NCBI GenBank assembly: GCA_964474415.1
Contig: CAYYSO010000008.1
Coordinates: 1-36,179, forward strand
Length of the DNA stretch: 36,179 bases
Reading direction: 5' to 3'
Source of the DNA: Methylomarinum sp964474415
GTDB lineage: Bacteria; Pseudomonadota; Gammaproteobacteria; Methylococcales; Methylomonadaceae
Shown here piece after piece: positions 25,448-35,900 of this stretch; positions within the stretch are counted from its first letter, which is position 1, and the number at the start of each line of letters is the position of its first letter. The notes under the pieces were generated by a model, which saw only the letters and a list, made by a program, of their open reading frames with translations, was not told the DNA's origin and did not search any database. Position numbers and translations under genes: made by a program.

Positions 25448-27496
25448 TCACACAGATTCCCTTATAAGCTCAAGCAAATGAACAATATCAAATGGTTTGG
25501 TAATATAATCATAAAAACCACTTTGTTTACCTCTGGTTACCTGTTCTCTCATAGCATTAGAACTGACAGCAATAATCGGCGTTTCCGCCGCCTCGGGGAA
25601 ACGTGATTTAATAATAGCCAGCGCTTCAAAGCCATTCATGTCAGGTAAATCAATATCCATTAATACCAAGTCAGGATGTATCCGTCCAAACAACTCTATC
25701 CCCATTTCAGCATTATCCGCTTCAATCATACGGAACCCTTTCATCTGCTTGATAACGCTGCGCATCAACTCCATATTGGCCGAATTATCCTCAATATATA
25801 AAATCTTATAACATTGCCCCATCAGACTTTCGTCTTTAAAAAACGGTTCGGACAATTTTATGTCGGAAGCAACGCTGGCGTCCTGTTCTCTGGCAACCGG
25901 TAATTTTACCCAGAAATTTGAGCCTTTGCCCAATTGCGAAGTAACACCTATTTCCCCCCCCATCTTTTCGACAAGACGTTTAGTCAGGCTCAGGCCAATT
26001 CCAGTCCCTTCTATAGCGCTGGCTTCATACCCCAAACGATTGAAAGGCTGAAATAAATCAGTTAAATTATTGCTGCTGATACCGATACCTGTGTCAGTAA
26101 AATTAATCAATATAAAACCATCCTGTTGCAGGATTGCCATATCAATACGACCTTGCTGACGATTATATTTTATGGCATTTGACAGGATATTTAAGAATAT
26201 TTGCTTGGTACGCATATAATCTGCATTGACCCAATATTTATTTTCCTCACACTGTAGCGAGATGCTTATTTGTTTTTTAACCGCCAGTGTTTCAACAATG
26301 GCCAATACCTCAAGACAAATATTGTTTATATCGAAAACCTCATTAATCAGGGTAATTTTTCCCGACTCGATCGTTGATAAATCCAGAATTTCATTGATCA
26401 ATTTTAATAAATGATGACCTGCCTTGTTAATTTGTACAACAGAGTCCAATTGTGATTCGCTTAAAGGCTCTTCCTCATCCAACTCCAGCAATTGAGAAAA
26501 ACCGATAATGGAATTTAACGGCGTTCTTAACTCATGGCTCATACTCGACAGAAACTGAGATTTTGCCAAATTGGCTTTGTCAGCTGCTTTTTTGGCTAAT
26601 AACGCATTCAATTCGGCTTGTTTTCTATCCGTTATAATACTGCCGACCCCCTGATATTCAAGTATTTCCCGGTTATCCTCAGAAAAGATAGCTCTTGTCG
26701 ACCAATGCTGCCATTCCTGCTTGCCATTATGGATTATTTTATCTTCATGAATAGTTATCGGCTGGTCTACCGATAATGCAGCATGTGTTTTAATAAACCA
26801 ATTGACGATATCAGGCGGCAGCAAATCCAGAATTGAGGTACCGATAACCGCTTTAGCCTGTACGCCAAAATAACGACAATACGCTTGATTGACAAAAGTT
26901 AAAATAAAATCAACCGTGTACCGGCAAATTAAATCGGTTTGATCTTCGACGATTGCCTTGTAACGCCTGTCACTTTCTCTGACCTGTCTTTCGACCCGCC
27001 TGAGTTTACTCAAATCTTTGATAAAGCCAACAAATTCATGATGAGTTTCTGTCTCGATTTCAACAACGCGCAATGAAATAGGAAATGTTGAACCGTCTTT
27101 TTTTTGTCCAAGCACTTCCCGACCAATACCGATAACTTTTTTATCTCCGGTTGTTTTATAGGCTTCTAAATAGTCATCATGCGCCTCTTTAAACGGACTC
27201 GGCATTAACATATTGATATTTTTTAAATAAACCTCATCATGCCTGAATCCAAATATTTCTTCGGCATAGTTATTGAATAAAGTAATCAGCCCCTGAATGT
27301 TGATACTGATAATGGCCTCACGACTTGAGTTTAAAATTGCCTCGGTAAATTTTTGTTGTTGTAAAATCAACAAAGCCTGATCGCGGATCGCCTGTTCGTT
27401 TTGTTTTGCCCGAGCTACCATTTCCTGCAATGCCTGGTTTTTCCTCTCCAGTTCAGCAATCAATTGTTGCTGCTCATTTTCGCCCGTATTGTGCAT
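25448..27496 (-). CDS. Hybrid histidine kinase: PAS-PAS-HisKA-HATPase-REC
   Basis: 682 residues, no membrane helix. A coiled coil is at 7-50. PAS1 (about 52-165) is FixL-like: H106 in EAHDDYLEAY and R126 in VIGIGREV lie 20 residues apart, as do heme-binding His200 and Arg220 in Bradyrhizobium FixL. PAS2 is about 175-292. Phospho-His H321 is in FLSSMSHELRTPLNSI. The ATPase domain has N440, DTGIGIS and GTGIGLS, and the C-terminal receiver has D614 and K667. It starts 3 bp after the GGDEF gene and 68 bp before the HD-GYP gene. It is probably a cytoplasmic oxygen, redox or energy sensor feeding the c-di-GMP regulators; the heme binding is inferred. Its kinase core closely resembles that of the 1042-residue kinase at 32925. 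Confidence 0.92.
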   Translation of the reverse strand: MHNTGENEQQQLIAELERKNQALQEMVARAKQNEQAIRDQALLILQQQKFTEAILNSSREAIISINIQGLITLFNNYAEEIFGFRHDEVYLKNINMLMPSPFKEAHDDYLEAYKTTGDKKVIGIGREVLGQKKDGSTFPISLRVVEIETETHHEFVGFIKDLSKLRRVERQVRESDRRYKAIVEDQTDLICRYTVDFILTFVNQAYCRYFGVQAKAVIGTSILDLLPPDIVNWFIKTHAALSVDQPITIHEDKIIHNGKQEWQHWSTRAIFSEDNREILEYQGVGSIITDRKQAELNALLAKKAADKANLAKSQFLSSMSHELRTPLNSIIGFSQLLELDEEEPLSESQLDSVVQINKAGHHLLKLINEILDLSTIESGKITLINEVFDINNICLEVLAIVETLAVKKQISISLQCEENKYWVNADYMRTKQIFLNILSNAIKYNRQQGRIDMAILQQDGFILINFTDTGIGISSNNLTDLFQPFNRLGYEASAIEGTGIGLSLTKRLVEKMGGEIGVTSQLGKGSNFWVKLPVAREQDASVASDIKLSEPFFKDESLMGQCYKILYIEDNSANMELMRSVIKQMKGFRMIEADNAEMGIELFGRIHPDLVLMDIDLPDMNGFEALAIIKSRFPEAAETPIIAVSSNAMREQVTRGKQSGFYDYITKPFDIVHLLELIRESV

Positions 27497-27499
27497 AAT

Positions 27500-28855
27500 T
27501 TAATTATCTGTGCAAAAATGAAAATGCCCGCTACCTTCGGATTTACTCTCATACATGGCGTTATCAGCCAGGGTAATTAAATCATCGGCATCTTTGCCAT
27601 GTTCCGGATAGAGAGCAATACCAATACTGGTATTAATATTGACTTGTTTATCTGAAATATTAAAAAGAGAAGAAATTGCTGAAATAATTTTTTTAGCGAC
27701 TTTTTCACTGGCCTTTAAGGAAGTGTTGGGTTTCTTCAAAACGATAATAAATTCATCACCACCCAAGCGAGCCACTAAATCAGTATCCCGAACACAACCT
27801 CTCAAGCGTTTGGCAACGGCTATTAATAATTGATCCCCGACCTGATGTCCATAACGGTCATTAACCGGTTTGAATTTATCCAGATCAAGAAACAAAACAG
27901 CCAGTGTTTTTATTTCATCATCAGCAATATATTTTTCCAGAGTTGTGATCAGATTGAGACGATTGGGCAAGCCGGTTAAATAATCATAATTGGCCAGGTA
28001 CTCGGTCTTTTCGTTAGCCCGCTTCTGCTCAGTAATATCACTGACAATACCAATATAATGTGAAACCACACCTTGCTCGTCCTTAACCGCATTAATACTG
28101 AGCATTTCAGCATAAAGTTCATTATTTTTTCTTCTATTCCACAATTCGCCTTGCCAGGCCTCTTTTTCTTGCAGGGTATACCACATTTCTTCATAAAAAG
28201 CCTGATCCTGAATACCCGAAGAAAGTATTCGCGGGGTTTTCCCTATCAGTTCATCCAACGAATAACCGGTTATTTTACTAAATGCCTGATTAACCCTGAC
28301 AAATTCCAGATTTTCATCGACGACAATAATACCGTTTACACTGTTTTCAAACACATGTTCAGAAAACTTCAAGGCATTATTAATTTTCAATTGTTCCGTC
28401 AACTGGCTGTCCAGCCTGGCGGCTTTATTCGCTAACAAAAAATTGGCTTTTTGCAGCGCTTGTTCGGTTCGATACAGTTTTAGAAAAGTTTTGACTTTAT
28501 TTCTAAAAAGCACCATATCAATGGGCCTTAAAATATAATCATAAGCACCTATCTCAAAACCCGTTTCAAAATCAGCGTCAGCATTACGTTGAGAACTGAT
28601 AAATATAATCGGGGTATTTTTTGAGAGCTGAGATTCCTGAATAATTTCAACAGTTTCAAAGCCTGTTAAAACAGGCATATCAACATCCATGATGATCAAT
28701 GCAAATTCGTTATCATATAATTTCTCAAGAGCCGCAGCGCCGGATTCTGCAGTATGAATTTCGATACATTCCTGTTTTAAAGCGGCTTTCATTAATTCCA
28801 GATTGTGTTGATTATCATCGACAATGAGCAGTTTATCCTCTGAATTTTCTGTCAT
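27500..28855 (-). CDS. Diguanylate cyclase: REC-PAS-GGDEF
   Basis: 451 residues. The receiver (1-128) has D13-D14 and phospho-Asp D57 (IIMDVDMP), but the conserved Lys is Arg110 (YILRPID). The PAS domain spans about 163-280 (FENSVNGIIVVDENLEFVRV, VSDITEQKRA). The GGDEF domain (about 288-448) has the intact catalytic loop RLGGDEFIIVL at 363-373 and the RxxD inhibitory site R356-D359 five residues before it, so it is predicted to make c-di-GMP with product inhibition. No EAL domain. It is cotranscribed with the PAS kinase (3 bp) and lies 45 bp after the REC-PP2C gene. Confidence 0.93.
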   Translation of the reverse strand: MTENSEDKLLIVDDNQHNLELMKAALKQECIEIHTAESGAAALEKLYDNEFALIIMDVDMPVLTGFETVEIIQESQLSKNTPIIFISSQRNADADFETGFEIGAYDYILRPIDMVLFRNKVKTFLKLYRTEQALQKANFLLANKAARLDSQLTEQLKINNALKFSEHVFENSVNGIIVVDENLEFVRVNQAFSKITGYSLDELIGKTPRILSSGIQDQAFYEEMWYTLQEKEAWQGELWNRRKNNELYAEMLSINAVKDEQGVVSHYIGIVSDITEQKRANEKTEYLANYDYLTGLPNRLNLITTLEKYIADDEIKTLAVLFLDLDKFKPVNDRYGHQVGDQLLIAVAKRLRGCVRDTDLVARLGGDEFIIVLKKPNTSLKASEKVAKKIISAISSLFNISDKQVNINTSIGIALYPEHGKDADDLITLADNAMYESKSEGSGHFHFCTDN

Positions 28856-28900
28856 ATCTGCTTTCTAAAATCTTATTATTTTTATTATAGTTTTGTTGAT

Positions 28901-30034
28901 TCAATCACAACGAATAGCCAGGCAAGATACATCATCCTGTTCCAGTTCTTTATGCATAAATTCCAGCACTCTGTTTTTCAAAGACATAATGCGCTCACCC
29001 GGTTTATGTTGCTTCAATGTTTCCAACAGCCGTTGACAACCAAACCTGTTATCATCATTATCAAACACATCTGTTACCCCATCAGTATAAACAAATAACT
29101 CACAAGGCTCCGTCCATCGCCAGCGTTCAGTTTTTTCTTCAAATTCGCTATCAGCTAAAACTCCGGCAAAAATATGTTTTGACTTAAAACAGTGAATCAT
29201 TTCACCTTTATCATTGATAACCATAAGTTCCGGCAAGCCGCCATTCCATATATCCATACTTTTATTGCGGATATTTAACATTCCCACTGTTAATGCAACA
29301 AACCTGCCGATAGGCAGGTCGACTCTTAATTTATGATTAATTTCTTTTACAATACTGGACACCAAACTCTGTTTTCTCGTCATCGCCTGAAAAACCTGAT
29401 TAACGATGATGGTGGGTAATGAAGCGGCCAAACCATGTCCTGTTACATCAGCAACAACAAAATAAAGGCATTCAGGACTGATACGTTTCACACTGATTAA
29501 ATCGCCGCTAAACCGCCTGGAAGGCAGAATCCAATAATCTATCGCATTAATATCCTGATCTTTGTAGGTTATCAAATGATCGAATATTTCTTTAGTGAAA
29601 GCCAGTTCAATTTCATTTTTTTGTTGATATTGAGTTAATTCTTTATTAGCCGACAGCAACTTTTCCTGCATGACAATAAAATGCTGCATGGTATTTAACT
29701 TGGCATGCAAAATAACCTTATTAAGCGGCTTGGTTAAATAATCATCAGCCCCGGCATTCAAACCTGCAACGATGTTTTCTTCATCCACTAAAGCGCTAAG
29801 AACAATGATGGGGATCCATTTTTCTGTATCCATATCTCTGATAAGTCTTATTGCCTCAATACCATTCATAAGCGGCATAAAAATATCCATCAGAATCAAA
29901 TCCGGGCTTTCTTGAGCAAATAACTCAACTGCCTGCTGTCCATTTTCTGCAACCAAAACCTTCCATTTTTCAACCAACATTTTCTTCAACAATTCCCTGT
30001 TACTGTGTTGATCATCCACTATCAATATTTTCAT
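28901..30034 (-). CDS. Response regulator with PP2C-type serine phosphatase domain (RsbU-like)
   Basis: I choose the ATG at 30034 (MKILIVDDQHSNRELL, 377 residues), which has AGG at good spacing; the ATG at 30040 is an alternative and the TTG at 30100 is unlikely. The receiver has D50 (LILMDIFMP) and K102 (LTKPLN). A coiled linker leads to the SpoIIE/PP2C domain, with metal-binding acidic residues in RRFSGDLIS (D178), VADVTGHGLAASL (D196), YTDGVTD (D318) and QDDVSCLA (D367-D368). Such proteins dephosphorylate STAS anti-sigma antagonists in partner switching. No STAS or anti-sigma gene is in the window. It is the first gene of the minus-strand group. Confidence 0.92.
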   Translation of the reverse strand: MKILIVDDQHSNRELLKKMLVEKWKVLVAENGQQAVELFAQESPDLILMDIFMPLMNGIEAIRLIRDMDTEKWIPIIVLSALVDEENIVAGLNAGADDYLTKPLNKVILHAKLNTMQHFIVMQEKLLSANKELTQYQQKNEIELAFTKEIFDHLITYKDQDINAIDYWILPSRRFSGDLISVKRISPECLYFVVADVTGHGLAASLPTIIVNQVFQAMTRKQSLVSSIVKEINHKLRVDLPIGRFVALTVGMLNIRNKSMDIWNGGLPELMVINDKGEMIHCFKSKHIFAGVLADSEFEEKTERWRWTEPCELFVYTDGVTDVFDNDDNRFGCQRLLETLKQHKPGERIMSLKNRVLEFMHKELEQDDVSCLAIRCD

Positions 30035-30485
30035 TAGCATTAACCTGAATTCAGGGTTTTTATTGTAATCTGTCAATTCGGCGCAACCGCCATCGCACAA
30101 ACATTTAAATTGAGATATAAATCACATTAAAACTTCATTTAACGGGAGACATCTCAATACGCATATGTAAATATTAGTTCACAAATAAAACACAGTACCG
30201 AGTTAAATACATATAAAATGTTGCTTATACCTTATAAACCATGTTAAAAGCAAGGTAATTTTCAGGAAGGGGGCATGTTTGATTTATCCGGATTGACGCA
30301 ACAGTCCGTTGTCGCAAAACTTACATGAACGCACGCATACATCATTATAAATCAATTAGTTATACATTAATACTTTATACTCTGAATTGATACAAAGCAA
30401 GTTTATTGTGTAAGCTATCGTCCCCGCCAAGTTGCATACTAAGAGATATAGACTTTGAAGCCCATTTGGAACTTATAAAACCACC
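30035..30485. other. Divergent intergenic region of the signalling island
   Basis: About 450 bp with no credible gene. It separates the minus-strand group (REC-PP2C first) from the plus-strand group (690-residue hybrid kinase first) and must hold both promoters. It contains a CRP/FNR-like palindrome at 30111-30126 and AT-rich stretches around 30355-30385. A possible plus promoter (TTGATA, 18 bp, TAAGCT) near 30387 is weak. Confidence 0.5.
30111..30126. promoter_or_regulatory. CRP/FNR-family-like binding site
   Basis: TGAGATATAAATCACA matches TGTGA-N6-TCACA at 9 of 10 fixed positions. It lies about 77 bp upstream of the REC-PP2C start. It could bind a CRP/Vfr-type regulator. One match of this length could be chance in AT-rich DNA. 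Confidence 0.4.
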
Positions 30486-32558
30486 ATGAATCTACTTAAC
30501 CGAGCCAGGCCTTTATTTTCAAAGTCATCACAGCCCATACTGATCAGTAGTGTTTTTACTGTCATTATTGTGATTTATGAGTGGCTAAACCAAAACCGGA
30601 TAGAAAGTGTTTTATTACTGCTGATTCTAGTTGTTTTTCTATGGTATAAAAAACGCTCCTCATCCCATGTAGCCCACCTTCATACCTTGCTGGATAACAT
30701 TTCTGACGCCATTATTACAATCGACGCCAAAGGCTCAATATTAAGTCTTAATAATTCCGTTGAGCACATTTTTGGTTACCGGCCATCAGAATTGCTGGGC
30801 AAAAACATCACAACCCTGATGCCTGAACCCTATAAAAAAATGCATGACAGTTATTTATCCAACTACCAAAAGACAAGACAAACACATGTCATAGGAAAGA
30901 CTCGTGAAGTTGAGGCATTAAGAAGAAATGGAGAAGTTTTTGAGGCCGAATTATGGGTACATCAATTAAAATTTAATGATGAAATTCAATTTATGGGGGT
31001 ACTCCGGGATATCTCTGAGCGTAAACACGTGGACAGAATTAAAACCGAGTTTATTTCGACCGTCAGCCATGAGTTACGAACTCCTCTCACCTCTATCCGT
31101 GGCTCACTGGGCATGCTTAAAAGCGGTGTTTTAGGTGAGGTTCCTAACAAAGCCAATCGTATGATTGAATTAGCGCATAATAATACCGAGCGCTTAATCA
31201 ACCTGGTTAATGACCTTCTCGATGCTGAAAAAATTCAGGCAGGTAAAATGGAATTAAAGTTTGAACCCGTTAATCTAACTGAACTGGTTAAACAAAGTAT
31301 TGCCGCCAATGAAACCTATGCCCAAAGTTGTCATGTTTCACTGCACACAACTGATAACCTCCCGGATTTTTGGGTTTATGCTGACAGCTATCGTCTGCAA
31401 CAAGTGATGGCCAACCTGATTTCCAATGCCGCCAAGTTTTCACCGCAAGACAGTATTGTTTTGTGTGATATCAAAAAACAGGCTGATTTAGTTCGTGTTT
31501 CTGTCTCTGATCGCGGCATTGGAATACCGGAACAGTACCGCAGCAAAATTTTCCAGAAATTCTCACAAGTAGATTCTTCGGATAGTCGACAAAAAGGGGG
31601 AACAGGTTTGGGTTTAAATATTACCAAAGCGATTATCGAGCATCATGGCGGTCATATTGACTATATCACTGAAGAAGGCAAAGGCAGTACCTTCTTTTTT
31701 GAGTTATTGGAATACCATGCCGATCCATCATCAACCAAAGAAACGCCTCCAGAACAATCATCTCGAACCACAGACACGCAATCGGATGCAAAGCCAAACA
31801 TAAAAAAACGGGGGCATATTCTGGTTCTCGAAGATGAAAAAGATATTGCCAATTTATTGTCACTGTTACTTGGCCAGCAGAATTTTAAGGTCACGACTTG
31901 CAGTACAACAGAAGAAGCCAGAAAACTGCTAAAAATTCATCGCTACGATGCCATGACAGTCGATATTCGGTTACCCGGCCAGAATGGACTTTCTTTTATC
32001 CAGGAAATTCGTGAACAGGAAACCGATTCCTGTTTACCCATTATCATTATTTCCGCCACGGCGGAAATGAATAAAAAAACCGCCGCATCATCTGCCTTGA
32101 GAATTATAGACTGGATTGATAAACCCATTGACATTAACCGCTTAGGCAAAGCGCTGCATCTGGCCTTAAAAAAATCAACCAACCATCCGGCAACCATTCT
32201 TCATGTTGAAGATAATAAAGACCTGATTGAAATGATGTCCGGTTTATTAAGTGGTAAAGCGGAATTGATACCAGCTTCGACTTTACAGGCAGCCAAGAAA
32301 AAAATTGTCAATACAACTTTTGACCTGGTTATTTTGGATATCGGTCTGCCTGACGGTAATGGCCTGGATCTCATTCCCTTGATTAATCAGCAGCAACCAC
32401 TGCTTCCGGTGATTATTTTTTCAGCTCAGTCTGTTGAACAGGATATTATTAATCAGGTTGATGCTGCTTTGATAAAGTCGAAGGTAAGCAATGAAGAACT
32501 CGTTAATATTATTAAACAGCTAATCATCCCTTTAGGTTCAGAACATGACAACGCTTAG
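30486..32558 (+). CDS. Membrane hybrid histidine kinase: TM-PAS-HisKA-HATPase-REC-REC
   Basis: 690 residues. Two short hydrophobic segments (about 18-32 and 40-54) anchor it in the membrane with almost no periplasmic part. The PAS domain (about 66-178) is FixL-like: H120 (MHDSYLSNY), H134 and R140 (VIGKTREV) fall at the spacing of His200, His214 and Arg220 of Bradyrhizobium FixL. Phospho-His H195 is in TVSHELRTPLTSI. The ATPase has N314, SDRGIGIP and GGTGLGL. Receiver 1 has D493 (TVDIRLPG) and receiver 2 has D618 (VILDIGLPDG). The gene overlaps the following REC gene by 14 bp. It probably senses oxygen or redox state and feeds a multistep relay. Confidence 0.92.
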   Translation: MNLLNRARPLFSKSSQPILISSVFTVIIVIYEWLNQNRIESVLLLLILVVFLWYKKRSSSHVAHLHTLLDNISDAIITIDAKGSILSLNNSVEHIFGYRPSELLGKNITTLMPEPYKKMHDSYLSNYQKTRQTHVIGKTREVEALRRNGEVFEAELWVHQLKFNDEIQFMGVLRDISERKHVDRIKTEFISTVSHELRTPLTSIRGSLGMLKSGVLGEVPNKANRMIELAHNNTERLINLVNDLLDAEKIQAGKMELKFEPVNLTELVKQSIAANETYAQSCHVSLHTTDNLPDFWVYADSYRLQQVMANLISNAAKFSPQDSIVLCDIKKQADLVRVSVSDRGIGIPEQYRSKIFQKFSQVDSSDSRQKGGTGLGLNITKAIIEHHGGHIDYITEEGKGSTFFFELLEYHADPSSTKETPPEQSSRTTDTQSDAKPNIKKRGHILVLEDEKDIANLLSLLLGQQNFKVTTCSTTEEARKLLKIHRYDAMTVDIRLPGQNGLSFIQEIREQETDSCLPIIIISATAEMNKKTAASSALRIIDWIDKPIDINRLGKALHLALKKSTNHPATILHVEDNKDLIEMMSGLLSGKAELIPASTLQAAKKKIVNTTFDLVILDIGLPDGNGLDLIPLINQQQPLLPVIIFSAQSVEQDIINQVDAALIKSKVSNEELVNIIKQLIIPLGSEHDNA

Positions 32559-32925
32559 TAAAATTTTATATGCAGAAGATGAGCCCGATATACGTGAAAT
32601 AGCATCGTTAGCTTTAGAAAGTATCGGTCAATTTGAAATTGCCACCTGCGAATCCGGCATACAGGTTATTGACTTGGCCATAGACTTTCAACCCCAACTC
32701 ATCCTGCTGGATGTTATGATGCCTGATATGGACGGTCCTACCACCTTAAAGGCCCTCAAAGTCCATGAAACTCTCAAAGATGTTCCGGTAATTTTTTTAA
32801 CCGCAAAAATACTGCCTGATGAAATCAGGCGCTTTAAAGCATCTGGCGCCACGGATGTCATTAGCAAACCTTTTGACCCTATGACCCTGGCTAACCAAAT
32901 CAACCACATTTGGTCAAGCTTGTAA
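32545..32925 (+). CDS. Single-domain response regulator (CheY/Spo0F-like)
   Basis: 126 residues, one receiver domain: E11-D12, phospho-Asp D56 (LILLDVMMPDMDG), T86 (VIFLTAK) and K108 (ISKPFD). All switch residues are intact and there is no output domain. The gene overlaps the upstream kinase by 14 bp and the downstream Hpt-containing kinase by one base (TAATG), so the three are translated together. It probably shuttles phosphate between the kinases' receivers and the Hpt domain, like Spo0F; a CheY-like direct output is the alternative. Confidence 0.93.
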   Translation: MTTLSKILYAEDEPDIREIASLALESIGQFEIATCESGIQVIDLAIDFQPQLILLDVMMPDMDGPTTLKALKVHETLKDVPVIFLTAKILPDEIRRFKASGATDVISKPFDPMTLANQINHIWSSL

Positions 32926-35900
32926 TGGACAGTAAAACCAAACAAGCTATCAGCCGAATACAAGAGTTGCAGCAGACTTTTTCCAGAAACCTGGTCGGTC
33001 ATATTGATGAATTATGCCAAACCGCTCTACAACTGGATTTGCAACTGCCGGCCCAGGCGAGAAAAAATCAGCTAAACTTACAAAACACCAGCGATTTAGC
33101 GCATAAATTAGCCGGCTCGGCCGGAACCTTTCAATTTACTGAGGTTTACACCTTAGCTAAAAAAATCGAACATCTTTGTAGCTGTTTATTAGACACACCG
33201 CCTGCATTTCCTGATGACTGGTCTGATGACTGGCTTCAACTTCAACAATTACTGACTGAAATCAAGCTGGCGTCAACTGTCCGGCAACCTTTCGTCACAT
33301 TTCAGCAACACACTGATCCCGGCACAGATAATGCCGATTTTTCAAGCCCTGAACACAACAAAATCATTCTGGTTGATGACGATGAACTGCTTGCATCATT
33401 AATTCAGGAACAGGCGAGACATTTTGGCTACTCAATAAGTTGCATTAACAACCCAGAAGATCTATCCGCTTTTCTGGATAAAGAAACACCTGCAATCATT
33501 CTAATGGATATTGTTTTCCCCAACAATACCTTTAATGGTATTGATCTGGTAAAACAATTAAAAGCATCCAACAAAATATCGTGTCCGGTCATTTTTTTAT
33601 CCAACAGGGAAGACTTTGGCGCCAGACTGGAGGCCGTTCGCGTCGGCGGCAATGGTTATATCCTCAAGCCTGTCAATATTCTTGAATTGGTAGAAATGAT
33701 CGATAGGCAACTCAACAAAAGTATCAATGAAAACTATCGTGCATTAATCCTTTCTCATGACCTTGATGTCGGCTGCTATTATGAAGAAATCCTTACTCCA
33801 TATAATTTTACTTGCAAAACGATTAGCGATCCTTTAACTACCACGGAAACACTGGTTTGGTTTTCGCCGGATATTATCCTTCTGGATATTAAACTACCAG
33901 ATTGTAGCGGTTTTGAAGTCGCCAAAGTCATTCGTCAAGATAATCGATTTGCTCATATTCCTATTTTACTGTTATCGACTGAGAATGGTGATGAATATAA
34001 AATAGAAGCGCTTAAAGCCGGAGGCAACTGTTTTATTAATAAAAACACTGCTGTCGAAACATTGCTCACAGGTATCATTTGTCATAGCCAACGTTCAAAA
34101 GAATTACACGCAGTCATCAACCGGTTACGAAAAGATGAAATTCGCTTTCAGGCGGTTAGTCATTCATCCACTGATGCCATCATTACACTTAATAAAGATG
34201 GCCTCATTATTTTCTGGAATGAAGGTGCTGAAAATATTTTTGGTTATCAATCCCTTGAAGTCATCGGCCAAGCCATAGACTTCATCATTCCTGCTGAACA
34301 TCAGGAACGACACCGCCAAGGTTTTAAAAAACTGCTATCCAATGGCACCCGGCTACAACACCGCTCAATCGAAACTCAGGCAATTACCAAAGAGCAAAGG
34401 ATAATATCCATTGAACTCACCTATACGGAGTGGCTATCAGGAAATGAACGCTTTATTACTAGTATTATTCGAGATACCACGCATCGCAAAGAAATAGAAA
34501 ATGAATTGCAAAATCAGCAAGAAAACTTAAAAGCTATCGTTACCAACTCGGCTGAAGGCATTATTACAATTAATGAACGGGGCATCATTGAGATGGCGAA
34601 CCCTAAAGCACTGGAGATTTTTTCTTATGCAGCCGATGAACTAAAAGGACAAAATATATCAGCGCTAATGCCTAAAGAAATGCGTCATCAACACGAGCAA
34701 TATCTCAACCATTCTGAAATACATGCACCTAAAATAATCAATAAGGCAAGAGAGCTTCAAGGACTACGTAAAGACGGATCTGTATTCCCTATGGAATTGA
34801 ATGTTTCTCCCATGATGATTAATGGTGTTAAAAAATATGTCGGTATTCTTCACGATATCACCGAACGTAAAAATACGCTGGCAACCATCACAGCTGCAAA
34901 ACTAGAGGCGGAAAATGCCAATCAGGCAAAGTCTCAATTTTTATCCAGTATGAGCCATGAATTGCGTACCCCGTTAAATGCTATCTTAGGATTTACTCAA
35001 TTACTACAAGAAGACCGGCAAGCGCCACTCAATGAAGACCAAAAGGAGTCTTTGGATCATATCTATTCGGCCGGCCGTCACTTATTAACCCTTATCGATG
35101 AAGTGCTTGACCTGTCAAAAATTGAAACTGGCAATATAAATGTAAAACTTGAAGCTATTAACCTGATTCAAATCATTAAAGAATCAATAGAGTTAATCAG
35201 TCCGCAGGCTCGTACAGCACAAATCAAACTGATAACCCAATTTCCCGATAAAGAAACAATCCTGGTAAAAGCAGATTCGTTTCGCTTGAATCAGGTGCTC
35301 ACCAATCTGCTGACCAATGCCATTAAATATAACCAAAAGCAGGGTTCCGTTTCGGTGTGGCTTTCTCAAAACGGGAATAAGGTCCGTATTTTTGTAAAAG
35401 ATACCGGACTTGGCATTCCTGACGATATGATGAAAGACCTGTTCAAGCCTTTTAATAGATTGGGAGCTGAACAATCAGATATTGAAGGAACAGGAATTGG
35501 TTTGACAATCACCAAAATGTTAGTGGAAATGATGGGCGGTACCATTGGTGTTGAAAACAGTTTCGGCAAAGGCTGCATTTTCTGGATAGAACTGGAAACA
35601 GCACAAGCTGCAAAAATCACCAGAAACACCCCATTCTCGCTTGTTCAACCAAAGTTCGAGCATCATCAACAAACATCAGCTATTAAAATTCTTTATATTG
35701 AAGACAACCCGGCCAACCGCCTGTTAATGAAAAAAATCATTACCAGTCATACTGACTTTCAATATAACGAAGCATTTAATGGCAACGAAGGATTACAGAG
35801 AGCTCTAAAAATCAGACCGCAAATTATTCTTTTAGACATAAACCTGCCGGATATGGATGGCTTTGAGGTTTTTGAGCAATTACAAAAAAACAACATAACG

